DNA of 64,000 nt from Alphaproteobacteria bacterium. Lineage in GTDB: Bacteria > Pseudomonadota > Alphaproteobacteria > JAVJVX01. A program made the translations under genes and the position numbers. Below are positions 34,473 through 43,770 of this stretch, piece by piece; position 1 is the stretch's first letter, and every line of letters starts with the position of its first letter. Under the pieces are notes generated by a model. It was given only the letters and a program-made list of their open reading frames with translations. It did no database searches and was not told the DNA's origin. Location: the NCBI GenBank assembly GCA_040220875.1, contig JAVJVX010000005.1, forward strand, positions 62,001-126,000, in the 5' to 3' direction.

Positions 34473-35332
34473 CGCCGTCCCCGCGCTGGTACGACGAGAC
34501 CCTTTACGACGATGTGCGGCAGGGTTTTGTCGCCGACAGGGTCCTGTACGAGGGCGAAACCGGATTCCAGAAGATCCGCATCATCGAGAACAGCCGGCTG
34601 GGCCGCGTCCTGTTTCTGGATGACATCGTCCAGACAACCGAGGCGGATGAACACATCTATCACGAGATGATGGTACACGTGCCGCTGTTTGCCCACGGGC
34701 GGGCGCGGCGGGTTCTGATCATCGGTGGCGGCGATGGCGGCATCCTTGAAGAAGTGCTCAAGCATGACGTCGAGAAGGCCGTCATGGTGGAGCTGGACGG
34801 TGGCGTGGTCGACATATGCCGGACCTACCTGCCGGGCATTTCCAACAATGCATTCGACGATCCGCGAACCGAGCTGATTATCGGCGACGGCGCCAGATAT
34901 GTCGCCGAAAGTGCCGGCGAATTCGACGTCATCATCAGCGATTCGACGGATCCGATCGGGCCGGCGGAAGTGCTGTTCGGCGAGACCTTTTACGGCAACT
35001 GCCGGAAACGCCTCAGCCCCGGGGGCATCATGGTGGCGCAGAACGGGGTACCGTTCTTTCAGGGCGACGAGGTGACGACCAGCTATCGCCGCCTTCACCC
35101 GCTATTCGCCGACGTCACCTTCTATCTCGCGCCGGTGCCCACCTATTACGGTGGCGCCATGACCCTGGCCTGGGCAGCCCTCGACGCCGGTGCCCGCAAT
35201 TGGGACCAGGCGGAACTGGCAGCCCGGATCGACGCGCAGGGCCTTGATCTCCGCTACTATAACGCGGACATCCACCGTGCCTGTTTTGCGCTGCCGGAGG
35301 GCATCCGGCGCCTGATGCGTCTGACGGACTGA
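34469..35332 (+). CDS. speE: Polyamine aminopropyltransferase (spermidine synthase)
   Basis: Transfers the aminopropyl group from decarboxylated AdoMet to putrescine. From the TTG at 34469 the protein has 287 residues, the family norm, and begins LTPSPRWYDETLYDD. The AdoMet site GGGDGGILEEVLKH and the catalytic DSTDPIGPAEVLF are intact, as is PTYYGGAMTLAWA. No ATG lies near the true N terminus. TTG overlaps the speD stop in TTGA, so speD-speE translation is coupled. Confidence 0.95.
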   Translation: MTPSPRWYDETLYDDVRQGFVADRVLYEGETGFQKIRIIENSRLGRVLFLDDIVQTTEADEHIYHEMMVHVPLFAHGRARRVLIIGGGDGGILEEVLKHDVEKAVMVELDGGVVDICRTYLPGISNNAFDDPRTELIIGDGARYVAESAGEFDVIISDSTDPIGPAEVLFGETFYGNCRKRLSPGGIMVAQNGVPFFQGDEVTTSYRRLHPLFADVTFYLAPVPTYYGGAMTLAWAALDAGARNWDQAELAARIDAQGLDLRYYNADIHRACFALPEGIRRLMRLTD

Positions 35333-35447
35333 TCGTCACATCACCGTGATCGGGCGAACCGCGGCATTGTCCCGGGCCCCACGATTTCGTCACAATTGAC
35401 CCTCAGGGTGGCCCGTCCCCCCTCTCCCAACAGCAAAGGAGGCTATC

Positions 35448-36092
35448 GTGTTCCCCCCCACGACAAAGCATCCCCGCTCTCTCCTCATGCTCTTTGCCGC
35501 CGCCACGCTGGTGGCAGGCTCGGCCTCGGCCGGCTCGATCCTGCTGCCCGAACCGCCGGAACAGGCGGAGACCGATGTCTCCCCGCGTTATACGGTGGCC
35601 GAATTCGCCATCGCCGCCGTGGGCAAGGACGTCAAGACCCGGATCCTCGGCAATCCCTTCGACGCGCCCAAGGAAAAACTGGACGCGGCAGTCATCGAAC
35701 ATATGCAGCTCGGAAATTGGGATTACCCGCGCGACATTCGCCCGGACACGACGCTGGGCCGGAAGATCAAATTCTCTCAGGAGCCGACCGGCGTAAGCCG
35801 GGATGATTACGATTTGGCGATCTTCTTCAACCTGAACGAGGATGTGCCGGTGGAATCTCTCTGTCAGCGCGACGGCAATCTGCCGGCCTATGGCGACGGG
35901 CCACAAAAGATCAATGTCGCCTTTTGCCGCGAGAGCACCGTCATCGGCGCCAGCCATATGTCGCTGGCGGACATCTCCGGGCTGGAAGACGAGGATTTCG
36001 AGCGCAAGATCGTTGCCGCCATGCGCGCGGTCTTTCCGCAGCAAATGTTCCGCGATTTCCAGCGTTCCACCATCCGCCCGCACATGAGGTAG
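35448..36092 (+). CDS. Secreted protein of unknown function
   Basis: Protein of 214 residues with a signal peptide: basic start, then SLLMLFAAATLVAGSASA ending near residue 28. The start is GTG, with AAAGGAGG 5 bases upstream. The mature part is mixed and soluble-looking, with two Cys (CQRDGN and AFCRES, about 35 residues apart) that could form a disulfide after export. No domain was recognised. It stands alone between speE and the convergent fghA. Confidence 0.75.
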   Translation: MFPPTTKHPRSLLMLFAAATLVAGSASAGSILLPEPPEQAETDVSPRYTVAEFAIAAVGKDVKTRILGNPFDAPKEKLDAAVIEHMQLGNWDYPRDIRPDTTLGRKIKFSQEPTGVSRDDYDLAIFFNLNEDVPVESLCQRDGNLPAYGDGPQKINVAFCRESTVIGASHMSLADISGLEDEDFERKIVAAMRAVFPQQMFRDFQRSTIRPHMR

Positions 36093-36118
36093 AAAACGGC
36101 CGGCGCAGCGGGCGCCCT

Positions 36119-36967
36119 CTAGCGTGACAGGGCCACGTGGTGATGCGCCAGGTGGTCGGCGATGAAGGTCTGGATGAAATAATAGCTGTGGTCGTAGCCC
36201 GGCTGGCGACGCAACTGGAGCGCCTGGCCCGTTGCCCGCGCGGCGGCCTCGAAAAGTTCGGGACGGAGTTGCGCCCCCAGAAACTGATCATCCATGCCCT
36301 GATCGATAAGGATCGTGCCGGGAAAGGTTGCCTCCCCAAGCAGCTCGGTCGCGTCATAGGCACGCCAGGCAGCCTGATTCTGACCCAGATAGCCGGAAAA
36401 GGCCTTCTGCCCCCAAGGCACCTGCATCGGCGCCACGATGGGGGCGAAGGCGGAAACCGACCTGAAGCGATCGGCATTCTTGAGCGCGATCGTAAGCGCC
36501 CCATGCCCCCCCATGGAATGGCCGAAGATACCCTGCCGGGCCTCGTCGGCGGGGAAATGGCCGAAGATGATGTCGCTCAGCTCCTGCGTGACGTAGCTGT
36601 ACATGTTGTAATTTCTTGACCAGGGCAATTCCGTGGCATCGAGATAAAAGCCGGCTGCAGCGCCGAAATCCCAGTCGTCATCCTCGCCCGGGATGCCCGC
36701 GCCACGCGGGCTGGTATCGGGAGCCACCAGCATGAGCCCGTATTCGGCTGCAAGGCGCTGCGCGCCGGCCTTGATCATGAAGGTTTCTTCTGTGCAGGTG
36801 AGGCCGGCCAGATAAAACACCACCGGCACGCGCCGCTCGCGGGCCTGCGGCGGCTGGTAGACGGCAAACCGCATGTCCGTTCCACAGACAGATGACGGAT
36901 GGCGGTAGAAACCGGCGATGCCGCCAAAACACTTCTGTTCGCTGATCGTCTCGGGGGCTTCGGGCAT
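36119..36967 (-). CDS. fghA: S-formylglutathione hydrolase
   Basis: Esterase that splits S-formylglutathione to formate and glutathione in formaldehyde detoxification. The 282-residue protein has the alpha/beta-hydrolase nucleophile elbow GHSMGG with Ser151, plus Asp227 in DQGMDDQFL and His260 in GYDHSYYF completing the triad. FYLAGLTCTEETFM forms the oxyanion region. It follows the matching dehydrogenase frmA by 74 bases on the same strand. Confidence 0.96.
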   Translation of the reverse strand: MPEAPETISEQKCFGGIAGFYRHPSSVCGTDMRFAVYQPPQARERRVPVVFYLAGLTCTEETFMIKAGAQRLAAEYGLMLVAPDTSPRGAGIPGEDDDWDFGAAAGFYLDATELPWSRNYNMYSYVTQELSDIIFGHFPADEARQGIFGHSMGGHGALTIALKNADRFRSVSAFAPIVAPMQVPWGQKAFSGYLGQNQAAWRAYDATELLGEATFPGTILIDQGMDDQFLGAQLRPELFEAAARATGQALQLRRQPGYDHSYYFIQTFIADHLAHHHVALSR

Positions 36968-37041
36968 CTTGTCCTTCCAGATAAGGAAACGGCGAAGCCC
37001 AGCAAGTACGAGGGGCTTCGCCGTTCGCTAGTTCGGGCTGA

Positions 37042-38151
<1,110 letters not shown>

Positions 38152-38277
38152 GATGCTCCTTCCGTCTTTCGCCTTCCCTCACTCGCCGCGTCGCCGCGGC
38201 CCCGGGTACGCGGGCACCATACTGACCCCACCATGGCGTTGTCGATAGGCCTTCTGGACGGGAGAGCCGGGGGAAGG

Positions 38278-41200
38278 CTAGGCGCGATCGGTCAGCCCGT
38301 CGGACGGGACATCGACAAGTCTGAGAGACGGCGAGTTGACCGTGCGATGGGCGGGAAAGGTCAAGGTCACCGTCGTCCCCCGGCCCTCCTCGGACTGGAT
38401 GTGAAACTGGCCGTCATGAAGTTGCATCAGTCGGTTGGAAAGCGGCAGACCAAGCCCGGTCCCCTCGTGCCGCCGGGCGAGCCCCGTGTCGATCTGCGAA
38501 AATGGCTCGAGAGAGACCGGGATGTCTTCCGGCTTCATGCCGATGCCGGTATCGCTGACTGTAATCCGGATGGCGCCGGCCTCGGTCAGCGTCGCCGCGA
38601 GGGTGATCACGCCGCCCGCATCGGTGAATTTTACCGCGTTCGACAACAGGTTTATGAGAATCTGGGACACCTTGCGACGGTCGGCGCTGAGCTTGGGCAA
38701 CCCCTCGGCGATCTCGGTGCGGAACTGCAATTCATCCGCGCGCAGGTTTCGCGACGCCATACGCAGACAGCCTGCCGCGATTTCATCGATCCGGAATGTT
38801 TCGAGATCGAGCTCAAGCCGCCCGGCTTCGGCCTTGGACAGATCGAGGATATCGTTGATCACTGACAGGAGGTGCGAGCCGCTATCGTAGATATCCTTCG
38901 CATAGGAGCAGTAGCGTTCCTCGAGCGGCCCAAGCGTGGCTTCCTTCATGATTTCCGAAAACCCGATGATGGCATTCAGCGGAGTCCGCAATTCGTGACT
39001 CATATTGGCAAGGAATTCCGATTTGGCTCGATTGGCCTGCTCTGCCTTCGCCTTTGATTCCGAAAGCTGCTCATTGGACCGGCGAAGCTGGTCGGAATAT
39101 TCCTCGAGCTGCTTCGCCTGTGCCTCGATGGCTTCGCTCTGCCGGATGCGTTCGGTGATTTCGGTGGCCATGCCGCCCACCGCGTAGGCATTCCCCTGCG
39201 AATCGGTAAGCGGGAATTTGACCGCCGCGAACACACGCTCCTGGCCGCCGAGAGTGACCCGCTCTTCATAGGATTTCGCCTTTTGCGTCGCGAGAACCTC
39301 GCGGTCGTGCAGACGAAGGTCTTCCAGAAATTCTGCCTGTTCAAAGAGGTCCTGTTCCGTGCGGCCAATCGCGTCTTCCACCCGGATGCCGAAAATATCC
39401 TCCCAGCGATCGTTCACGAGAAGGTAACGGCCCTCGATATCCTTCATGAAGACCAGGGCCGGCACGTTCTCCAATATGGCACGGAAACGCATTTCGCTTT
39501 CTTCCAGCGCCTGCTCCGCCTCCAGACGCTCGGTCATATCCTGGACGATGCCACGAAGGATGCCGGATTTGTCTCTCCCGGTCTGCGCGAACTCGCATTC
39601 CGAGTAGACGTGACGGACCGCCCCGCCCGGGAGCAGGATGCGGGATTGTTGAGAGCATCCTTTCTTTTCCCGAATCGCCTGATCATAGGTCTCGACAAAT
39701 GCCGCCCTGTCCTCGGGATGGACGCAGGCCGAGATGGTCTTGAAACTCAACTCGAATTCACCCTCGCGACGGCCGAATATCTTGTACATCTCGTCCGACC
39801 AGACGACCACGTCGTTCGTCATATCCCATTCCCAGCTTCCCAGACGGCTGATCCGCTGAGCGTGGGCGAGGCGGGCCTCGCTCAGCTCCAGCGCTCTCTG
39901 GGCCTGGTTGCGCTCGGTAATATCCTGACCCGTGGAGATGACGAACTCGACCCCTCCGTCCTTATCGAAAAGCGTGGTATTGGAAAACTCGATCAGCCGC
40001 AGCTCGCCAGCCTTGGTCCGCCAGTAATTCTGCGCGTGATTCCGGGGCCGGCCCTGGGTCAGGTCGGCGAGAACCCGGCGGACCGTTTCCTCGCTTTCCG
40101 CCGGGATCAGCAAGTCAAGCGGTGAAACCCCGACGACTTCGGCAGCCGTGTATCCGGTCAGCCGCTCGCAAGCCGGGTTCCAGCGGAGAATCCGGCCCTT
40201 GGAGTCGAGTACGGTCACCAGCGCCGCCTGCGCGTCCAGAAGTGCTGACACGAAATTTCGCTCGCGCGCCAATGCCGCGTTGGCCTGGCGCTCTTCGCTT
40301 ACATCGCGCGTGATGACATAGAGTTCGTCCCCGGCCGGGTTCGCCGATACACGCCAGTGAAGACAGCGGTAGGCACCGACCGCATTCCGGCAACGAATCT
40401 CGAGAGAGGACACTCGCGCCCCCTGCGCCGGCGCGGCGAGCGATTCAAGATAGACGCGCTGATCATCGGGATGGACAAGATCGCCAAACGGCTGCCCGAC
40501 CAGCTTGTCGGGCGAAAGACCGAGCACCTCCCGGACACGCGGGTTGGTCCATTTCACGGTACCATCGGTGCGGAGGATCAGCACCATGACGGCGGCAGCA
40601 TTGAACAGCGTGCGAAATGTCTCGTTTTCCTGGTTTGACTGAATGAGTTCGTCAACCAGGGCAGCATTTTCGAACCCGGCCTGAAGTCCGCCCCCGACGG
40701 TGGCGTTCAGGCTGCGCGCCGCCCAGAAAATTGCCAGGGCGAACAGTGCCATGAGCCCCGACATGGTTTGCAGGGCGGGGTTGTCCTGAAGCGCCAGGAC
40801 GACGGTGGGCGGCACGATCGCCGGCACGGCGAAGACCAGGAACGCGGGGAGATGAATAGAGTGCGTTGCCAGGGCGCCGGCCACGAGCCCGGCCAGGATA
40901 ACGAAGATATATGCACGGACCAGCGGGTCGTCCGGCACGAGGAGGTAGGCGCCGCCGATGCCCCAAACCGCCCCCGACAGGCCGGCTCCGGCAAGATACA
41001 GGCGTTCCCAATGACGCGCGCGCGGCGCAGCCAGCGTCTTGCGGTGATAGGCCAGCGCGAGGCCCGCCCGCGCCAGGCTCAGCAGCGCGAGCAGAGCCGC
41101 CCAGATCAGGACTGGCCCCCGTTCGATCTGACCCCAGGTCAGGAACACTGCGGCGATGCCGCAGCCGAGGTTCGCCGCCAGGGCGGCAAACGCGCCGGAG

Positions 41201-41307
41201 AATAGCCCGTCGACCTTGGCGTCGTGCAGGAGATCGACCAGGTTGACAGCCGGCGGAGCGCTTTTGTCCAGCGCAAGGCGTTCAGGCAAGGATTGAAATT
41301 CGATCAT
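38278..41307 (-). CDS. Membrane-bound multi-PAS sensor histidine kinase
   Basis: Sensor kinase of 1009 residues. An N-terminal block of about six membrane segments (40-205) is followed by four PAS domains (about 230-345, 350-475, 480-605 and 610-730), most ending in DITER-type PAC motifs. A short coiled coil and a HisKA domain with phospho-acceptor His771 in MSHELRTPLN come next. The HATPase domain has NLLSNAVKFTD, DTGIGMKPED and GTGLGLPL. No receiver domain and no response regulator gene lies next to it, so its partner is elsewhere. Signal unknown. Confidence 0.93.
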   Translation of the reverse strand: MIEFQSLPERLALDKSAPPAVNLVDLLHDAKVDGLFSGAFAALAANLGCGIAAVFLTWGQIERGPVLIWAALLALLSLARAGLALAYHRKTLAAPRARHWERLYLAGAGLSGAVWGIGGAYLLVPDDPLVRAYIFVILAGLVAGALATHSIHLPAFLVFAVPAIVPPTVVLALQDNPALQTMSGLMALFALAIFWAARSLNATVGGGLQAGFENAALVDELIQSNQENETFRTLFNAAAVMVLILRTDGTVKWTNPRVREVLGLSPDKLVGQPFGDLVHPDDQRVYLESLAAPAQGARVSSLEIRCRNAVGAYRCLHWRVSANPAGDELYVITRDVSEERQANAALARERNFVSALLDAQAALVTVLDSKGRILRWNPACERLTGYTAAEVVGVSPLDLLIPAESEETVRRVLADLTQGRPRNHAQNYWRTKAGELRLIEFSNTTLFDKDGGVEFVISTGQDITERNQAQRALELSEARLAHAQRISRLGSWEWDMTNDVVVWSDEMYKIFGRREGEFELSFKTISACVHPEDRAAFVETYDQAIREKKGCSQQSRILLPGGAVRHVYSECEFAQTGRDKSGILRGIVQDMTERLEAEQALEESEMRFRAILENVPALVFMKDIEGRYLLVNDRWEDIFGIRVEDAIGRTEQDLFEQAEFLEDLRLHDREVLATQKAKSYEERVTLGGQERVFAAVKFPLTDSQGNAYAVGGMATEITERIRQSEAIEAQAKQLEEYSDQLRRSNEQLSESKAKAEQANRAKSEFLANMSHELRTPLNAIIGFSEIMKEATLGPLEERYCSYAKDIYDSGSHLLSVINDILDLSKAEAGRLELDLETFRIDEIAAGCLRMASRNLRADELQFRTEIAEGLPKLSADRRKVSQILINLLSNAVKFTDAGGVITLAATLTEAGAIRITVSDTGIGMKPEDIPVSLEPFSQIDTGLARRHEGTGLGLPLSNRLMQLHDGQFHIQSEEGRGTTVTLTFPAHRTVNSPSLRLVDVPSDGLTDRA

Positions 41308-41524
41308 GGTTTACCGGACACCGGCCATGGCAGCGTCCCCCGTCTTGACCGCATCGGGCCGCGCCCGGTGCTGATGCCCCGCATCCAGCTTCCGGGATTA
41401 GGCTTAAGAAAGGCTTTCCCACGACCCTTCGGGCGGGCAATTGGCCGGATCGCCCGACCCGCGCCACCCGGTCACAGGGTTAATATCTGATCCTGCCCGG
41501 CACGGGCGGGGCGGGCGGCGCCAC

Positions 41525-42169
41525 CTAGCCCGGCACTCCGCGGCCGAGGGATTGGTAGCTCAGGAACCGCGGACCCGGAATATAGCTTTCTTCGAGCGAT
41601 CCGATACGGAAGCCGCCGGCCCGCACCAGTTCCGCGATGGGCCGGTTCAGATTGCACCCGCCCGCGATCTTGCCCCAGGGCCGGTTGAGCCGGTCCTGCC
41701 AGCGTCGCACCGCCGGATCGGGCGCCCGCCCATGTTCGCAGAACAGGAGCTGACCACCCGGCGCCAATACTCGCGCCATGCCGCGAAGCGCCCGTTCCAC
41801 ATCCGGAATGGTGCAAAGCGTATAGGTCACCAGAACCGTATCGACCGAGCCGGCCTCGAGCGGAATTTCTTCGGCCTCGAGCGAAAGGAAGGACACCTCC
41901 ATGCCGAGCGCAGCCGCGCGGCTCTCGGCCTGCCGGCGCATACTTTCAGCCGGCTCGAGCCCCCAGAGCCTGTCCACCCGGGCCCGGTCATAGAACGGCA
42001 GGTTGAGGCCGGATCCGATGCCGATCTCGAGCACGCGACCGGCCGCGGCCGGGACGATCTTTCGACGCTGGGCAGCAATATCTTCCGTGCCGCACGCCAG
42101 GTTGATGAGACGTGGCAGCACGTGGCGCTCATAGGCCCGGCCAAAAATGCCGCTCTCGTTATTCTTCAT
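41525..42169 (-). CDS. Class I SAM-dependent methyltransferase
   Basis: Methyltransferase of 214 residues with motif I VLEIGIGSGLNLPFY near residue 45, the acidic LEPAESM, and the post-motif LAPGGQLLFCEHG. The pattern resembles UbiE/phospholipid-type or small-molecule methyltransferases, and the substrate is unknown. The frame extends upstream to 42385 but enters low-complexity sequence. The ATG at 42169, preceded by GGGGGACTGCT, is the better start. It stands alone. Confidence 0.85.
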   Translation of the reverse strand: MKNNESGIFGRAYERHVLPRLINLACGTEDIAAQRRKIVPAAAGRVLEIGIGSGLNLPFYDRARVDRLWGLEPAESMRRQAESRAAALGMEVSFLSLEAEEIPLEAGSVDTVLVTYTLCTIPDVERALRGMARVLAPGGQLLFCEHGRAPDPAVRRWQDRLNRPWGKIAGGCNLNRPIAELVRAGGFRIGSLEESYIPGPRFLSYQSLGRGVPG

Positions 42170-42615
42170 AGCAGTCCCCCTTTTTTTTGGACGAGCCTCG
42201 TCCGCCGGACTCCATCTTTGGTTTTTGGCGTCCTTTTCCCCGCGGCGCTGTGTCCGGCGTACGGTGCGGCAACGCAATTTCCGGGCGTCGGCGCCGGCTC
42301 GTTCCCGTACAGCGCCCGACCATCGCAGATTGGGCGCGTTAACTATGCCGGGTTCTGAAAAAAATTTCGGCCTATTATTAACCATACGGCCGCCGCTGCG
42401 TGGCCGGTTTCCGGGGTCGAGAAAAAATCTCTAAAATTTTCAACAACTAAGCTCAAAATCCCGGATTAAATTCCTTTGCAAGGCAGGAAAAATTTTTCGA
42501 GAGTCTGCCGGAAACACGCGGCAATCCGGGCCCGGGCTAACGGGTCTGCTTGGAAAATGCGAACAGCACAGGACAGATACGGTCCGGCGCGACCGGGAGA
42601 ACGAGGGACAGAGCC
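42170..42615. other. Divergent intergenic region, 42.2-42.6 kb
   Basis: A gene-free stretch of 446 bases between the methyltransferase and the next plus-strand gene. It contains a T8 tract just upstream of the methyltransferase start (about 42179-42188), AT-rich patches near 42357-42385 and 42420-42475, and a palindromic GAAAAATTTTTC near 42486. Promoters for both genes are expected here, but none matches consensus well enough to call. Confidence 0.5.
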
Positions 42616-43110
42616 ATGTCGTTCAATGCGGTGACGAACGGGGAGGAAATCCTCTATGACATCGATGCCCTGAGCCAAGGCAGCTGGGTGTCGAAAATGA
42701 CCACGGCCGATCGCGAGGAAGCCCTCAGCGAAGCCGGTCGGCTGAGTAAAAAGGGCCGCTATGCAGGGGTTCGCGTCCGGGCCGAACGGTACGACCCGAA
42801 GAAGGAGCTCTTCGTCTCGGAAATGATTTACCAGCGCACTCACAACAGCCCCGCGCGGACCGGTCAAAGCCGGAGTCAAAACCCGGTCCGGGGTCCGGGC
42901 GACCTGGCCCCGGCAGCCCGGCGCCGGCCGGACCCGGGGCTGGCGCGGGAAGCCCGGCGCAGGGCCTACCGGCAGGCCTCTCGCCCCGGAGTCAGGGCGT
43001 CCGACTGGGCGCTTGCCGGACGCGCTGGCCTCGCCATTGGCGTCATCATTATCGGCGCGGCCGTCCTCATGGCACTGCACCAGGTCGCCAACGGCCGGCT
43101 GGGCTTCTGA
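42616..43110 (+). CDS. Unknown protein with C-terminal membrane anchor
   Basis: Protein of 164 residues that I do not recognise. The first 75 residues (MSFNAVTNGEEILYDIDALS onward) look like a compact soluble domain with alternating beta and charged helix segments. The middle (about 80-130) is Arg/Pro-rich and likely disordered. Residues about 137-155 form one membrane helix (LAIGVIIIGAAVLMAL). A GAGGG ribosome site precedes the ATG at 42616, whereas the frame's upstream ATG lacks one. Likely tail-anchored with the soluble domain in the cytoplasm. Confidence 0.7.
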   Translation: MSFNAVTNGEEILYDIDALSQGSWVSKMTTADREEALSEAGRLSKKGRYAGVRVRAERYDPKKELFVSEMIYQRTHNSPARTGQSRSQNPVRGPGDLAPAARRRPDPGLAREARRRAYRQASRPGVRASDWALAGRAGLAIGVIIIGAAVLMALHQVANGRLGF

Positions 43111-43292
43111 TTTCACGTTGGAGCGGCTCGACAGGCGGCGCTGAACCTGCCTCACACGAAGGGCGCGAGACCGGAACGGAACGTCCTTCCCAGCGTCGAC
43201 ACGATGATCCGGTGGCCCGCCAGGTAGGCCCGGCCGCCGGATCTTTTCTTGTCCGGAGTTTGGGTATGCAGTGTCCCTGCACGGGCGGGAAA

Positions 43293-43368
<76 letters not shown>

Positions 43369-43409
43369 GCCCGATGGCCGCGCGGGGCGCGGGCCGTGGA
43401 AGGAAGGCC

Positions 43410-43438
43410 GTTTTAGGGGAACTCCCGCCCCCTGTCCA
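43410..43438 (-). promoter_or_regulatory. Probable promoter of tRNA-Phe
   Basis: Minus-strand TGGACA (43438-43433), a 17-base spacer and TAAAAC (43415-43410), about 40 bases before the tRNA. Read-through from yacG is also possible. Confidence 0.5.
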
Positions 43439-43496
43439 GAGACCGGGCAGCGCGATATCCGCCCCGAAACGGTCGGTCGCCGGCGGGCGTGCCCGC

Positions 43497-43760
43497 CTAG
43501 TGGCCCTCTCGGTCTCGACCCCCGTCATCCGCGAGGTCGAGCCCGCCCGGCTGCTCCCAGTCTTCCGGGCCGGGACGCTCCTCGGTCTCGATCCGGTACC
43601 CGCCTGAAAGCCAGCGGTGCAAGTCCAGGTCGGCGCACCTGCCGGAACAGAAGGGGCGATTCCTGGGCCGGGCCGGTTGGCCGCAAATGGGACAAGGCGG
43701 GGCTGTGCGGTCATTCGCCGCCTGTCCCGGTGCTTCCGTCGTCTTCCCGCCTTTCGCCAT
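43497..43760 (-). CDS. yacG: DNA gyrase inhibitor YacG, zinc-binding
   Basis: Small protein of 87 residues that binds GyrB and inhibits gyrase in E. coli. The zinc site is C-P-I-C at residues 23-26 and C-x3-C in PFCSGRC, followed by the family signature ADLDLHRWLSGGYRI. A disordered acidic tail follows. It begins 10 bases after the RNase G gene in the usual alphaproteobacterial order infA-maf-rng-yacG. Confidence 0.93.
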   Translation of the reverse strand: MAKGGKTTEAPGQAANDRTAPPCPICGQPARPRNRPFCSGRCADLDLHRWLSGGYRIETEERPGPEDWEQPGGLDLADDGGRDREGH

Positions 43761-43770
43761 GGCCGGCCTT

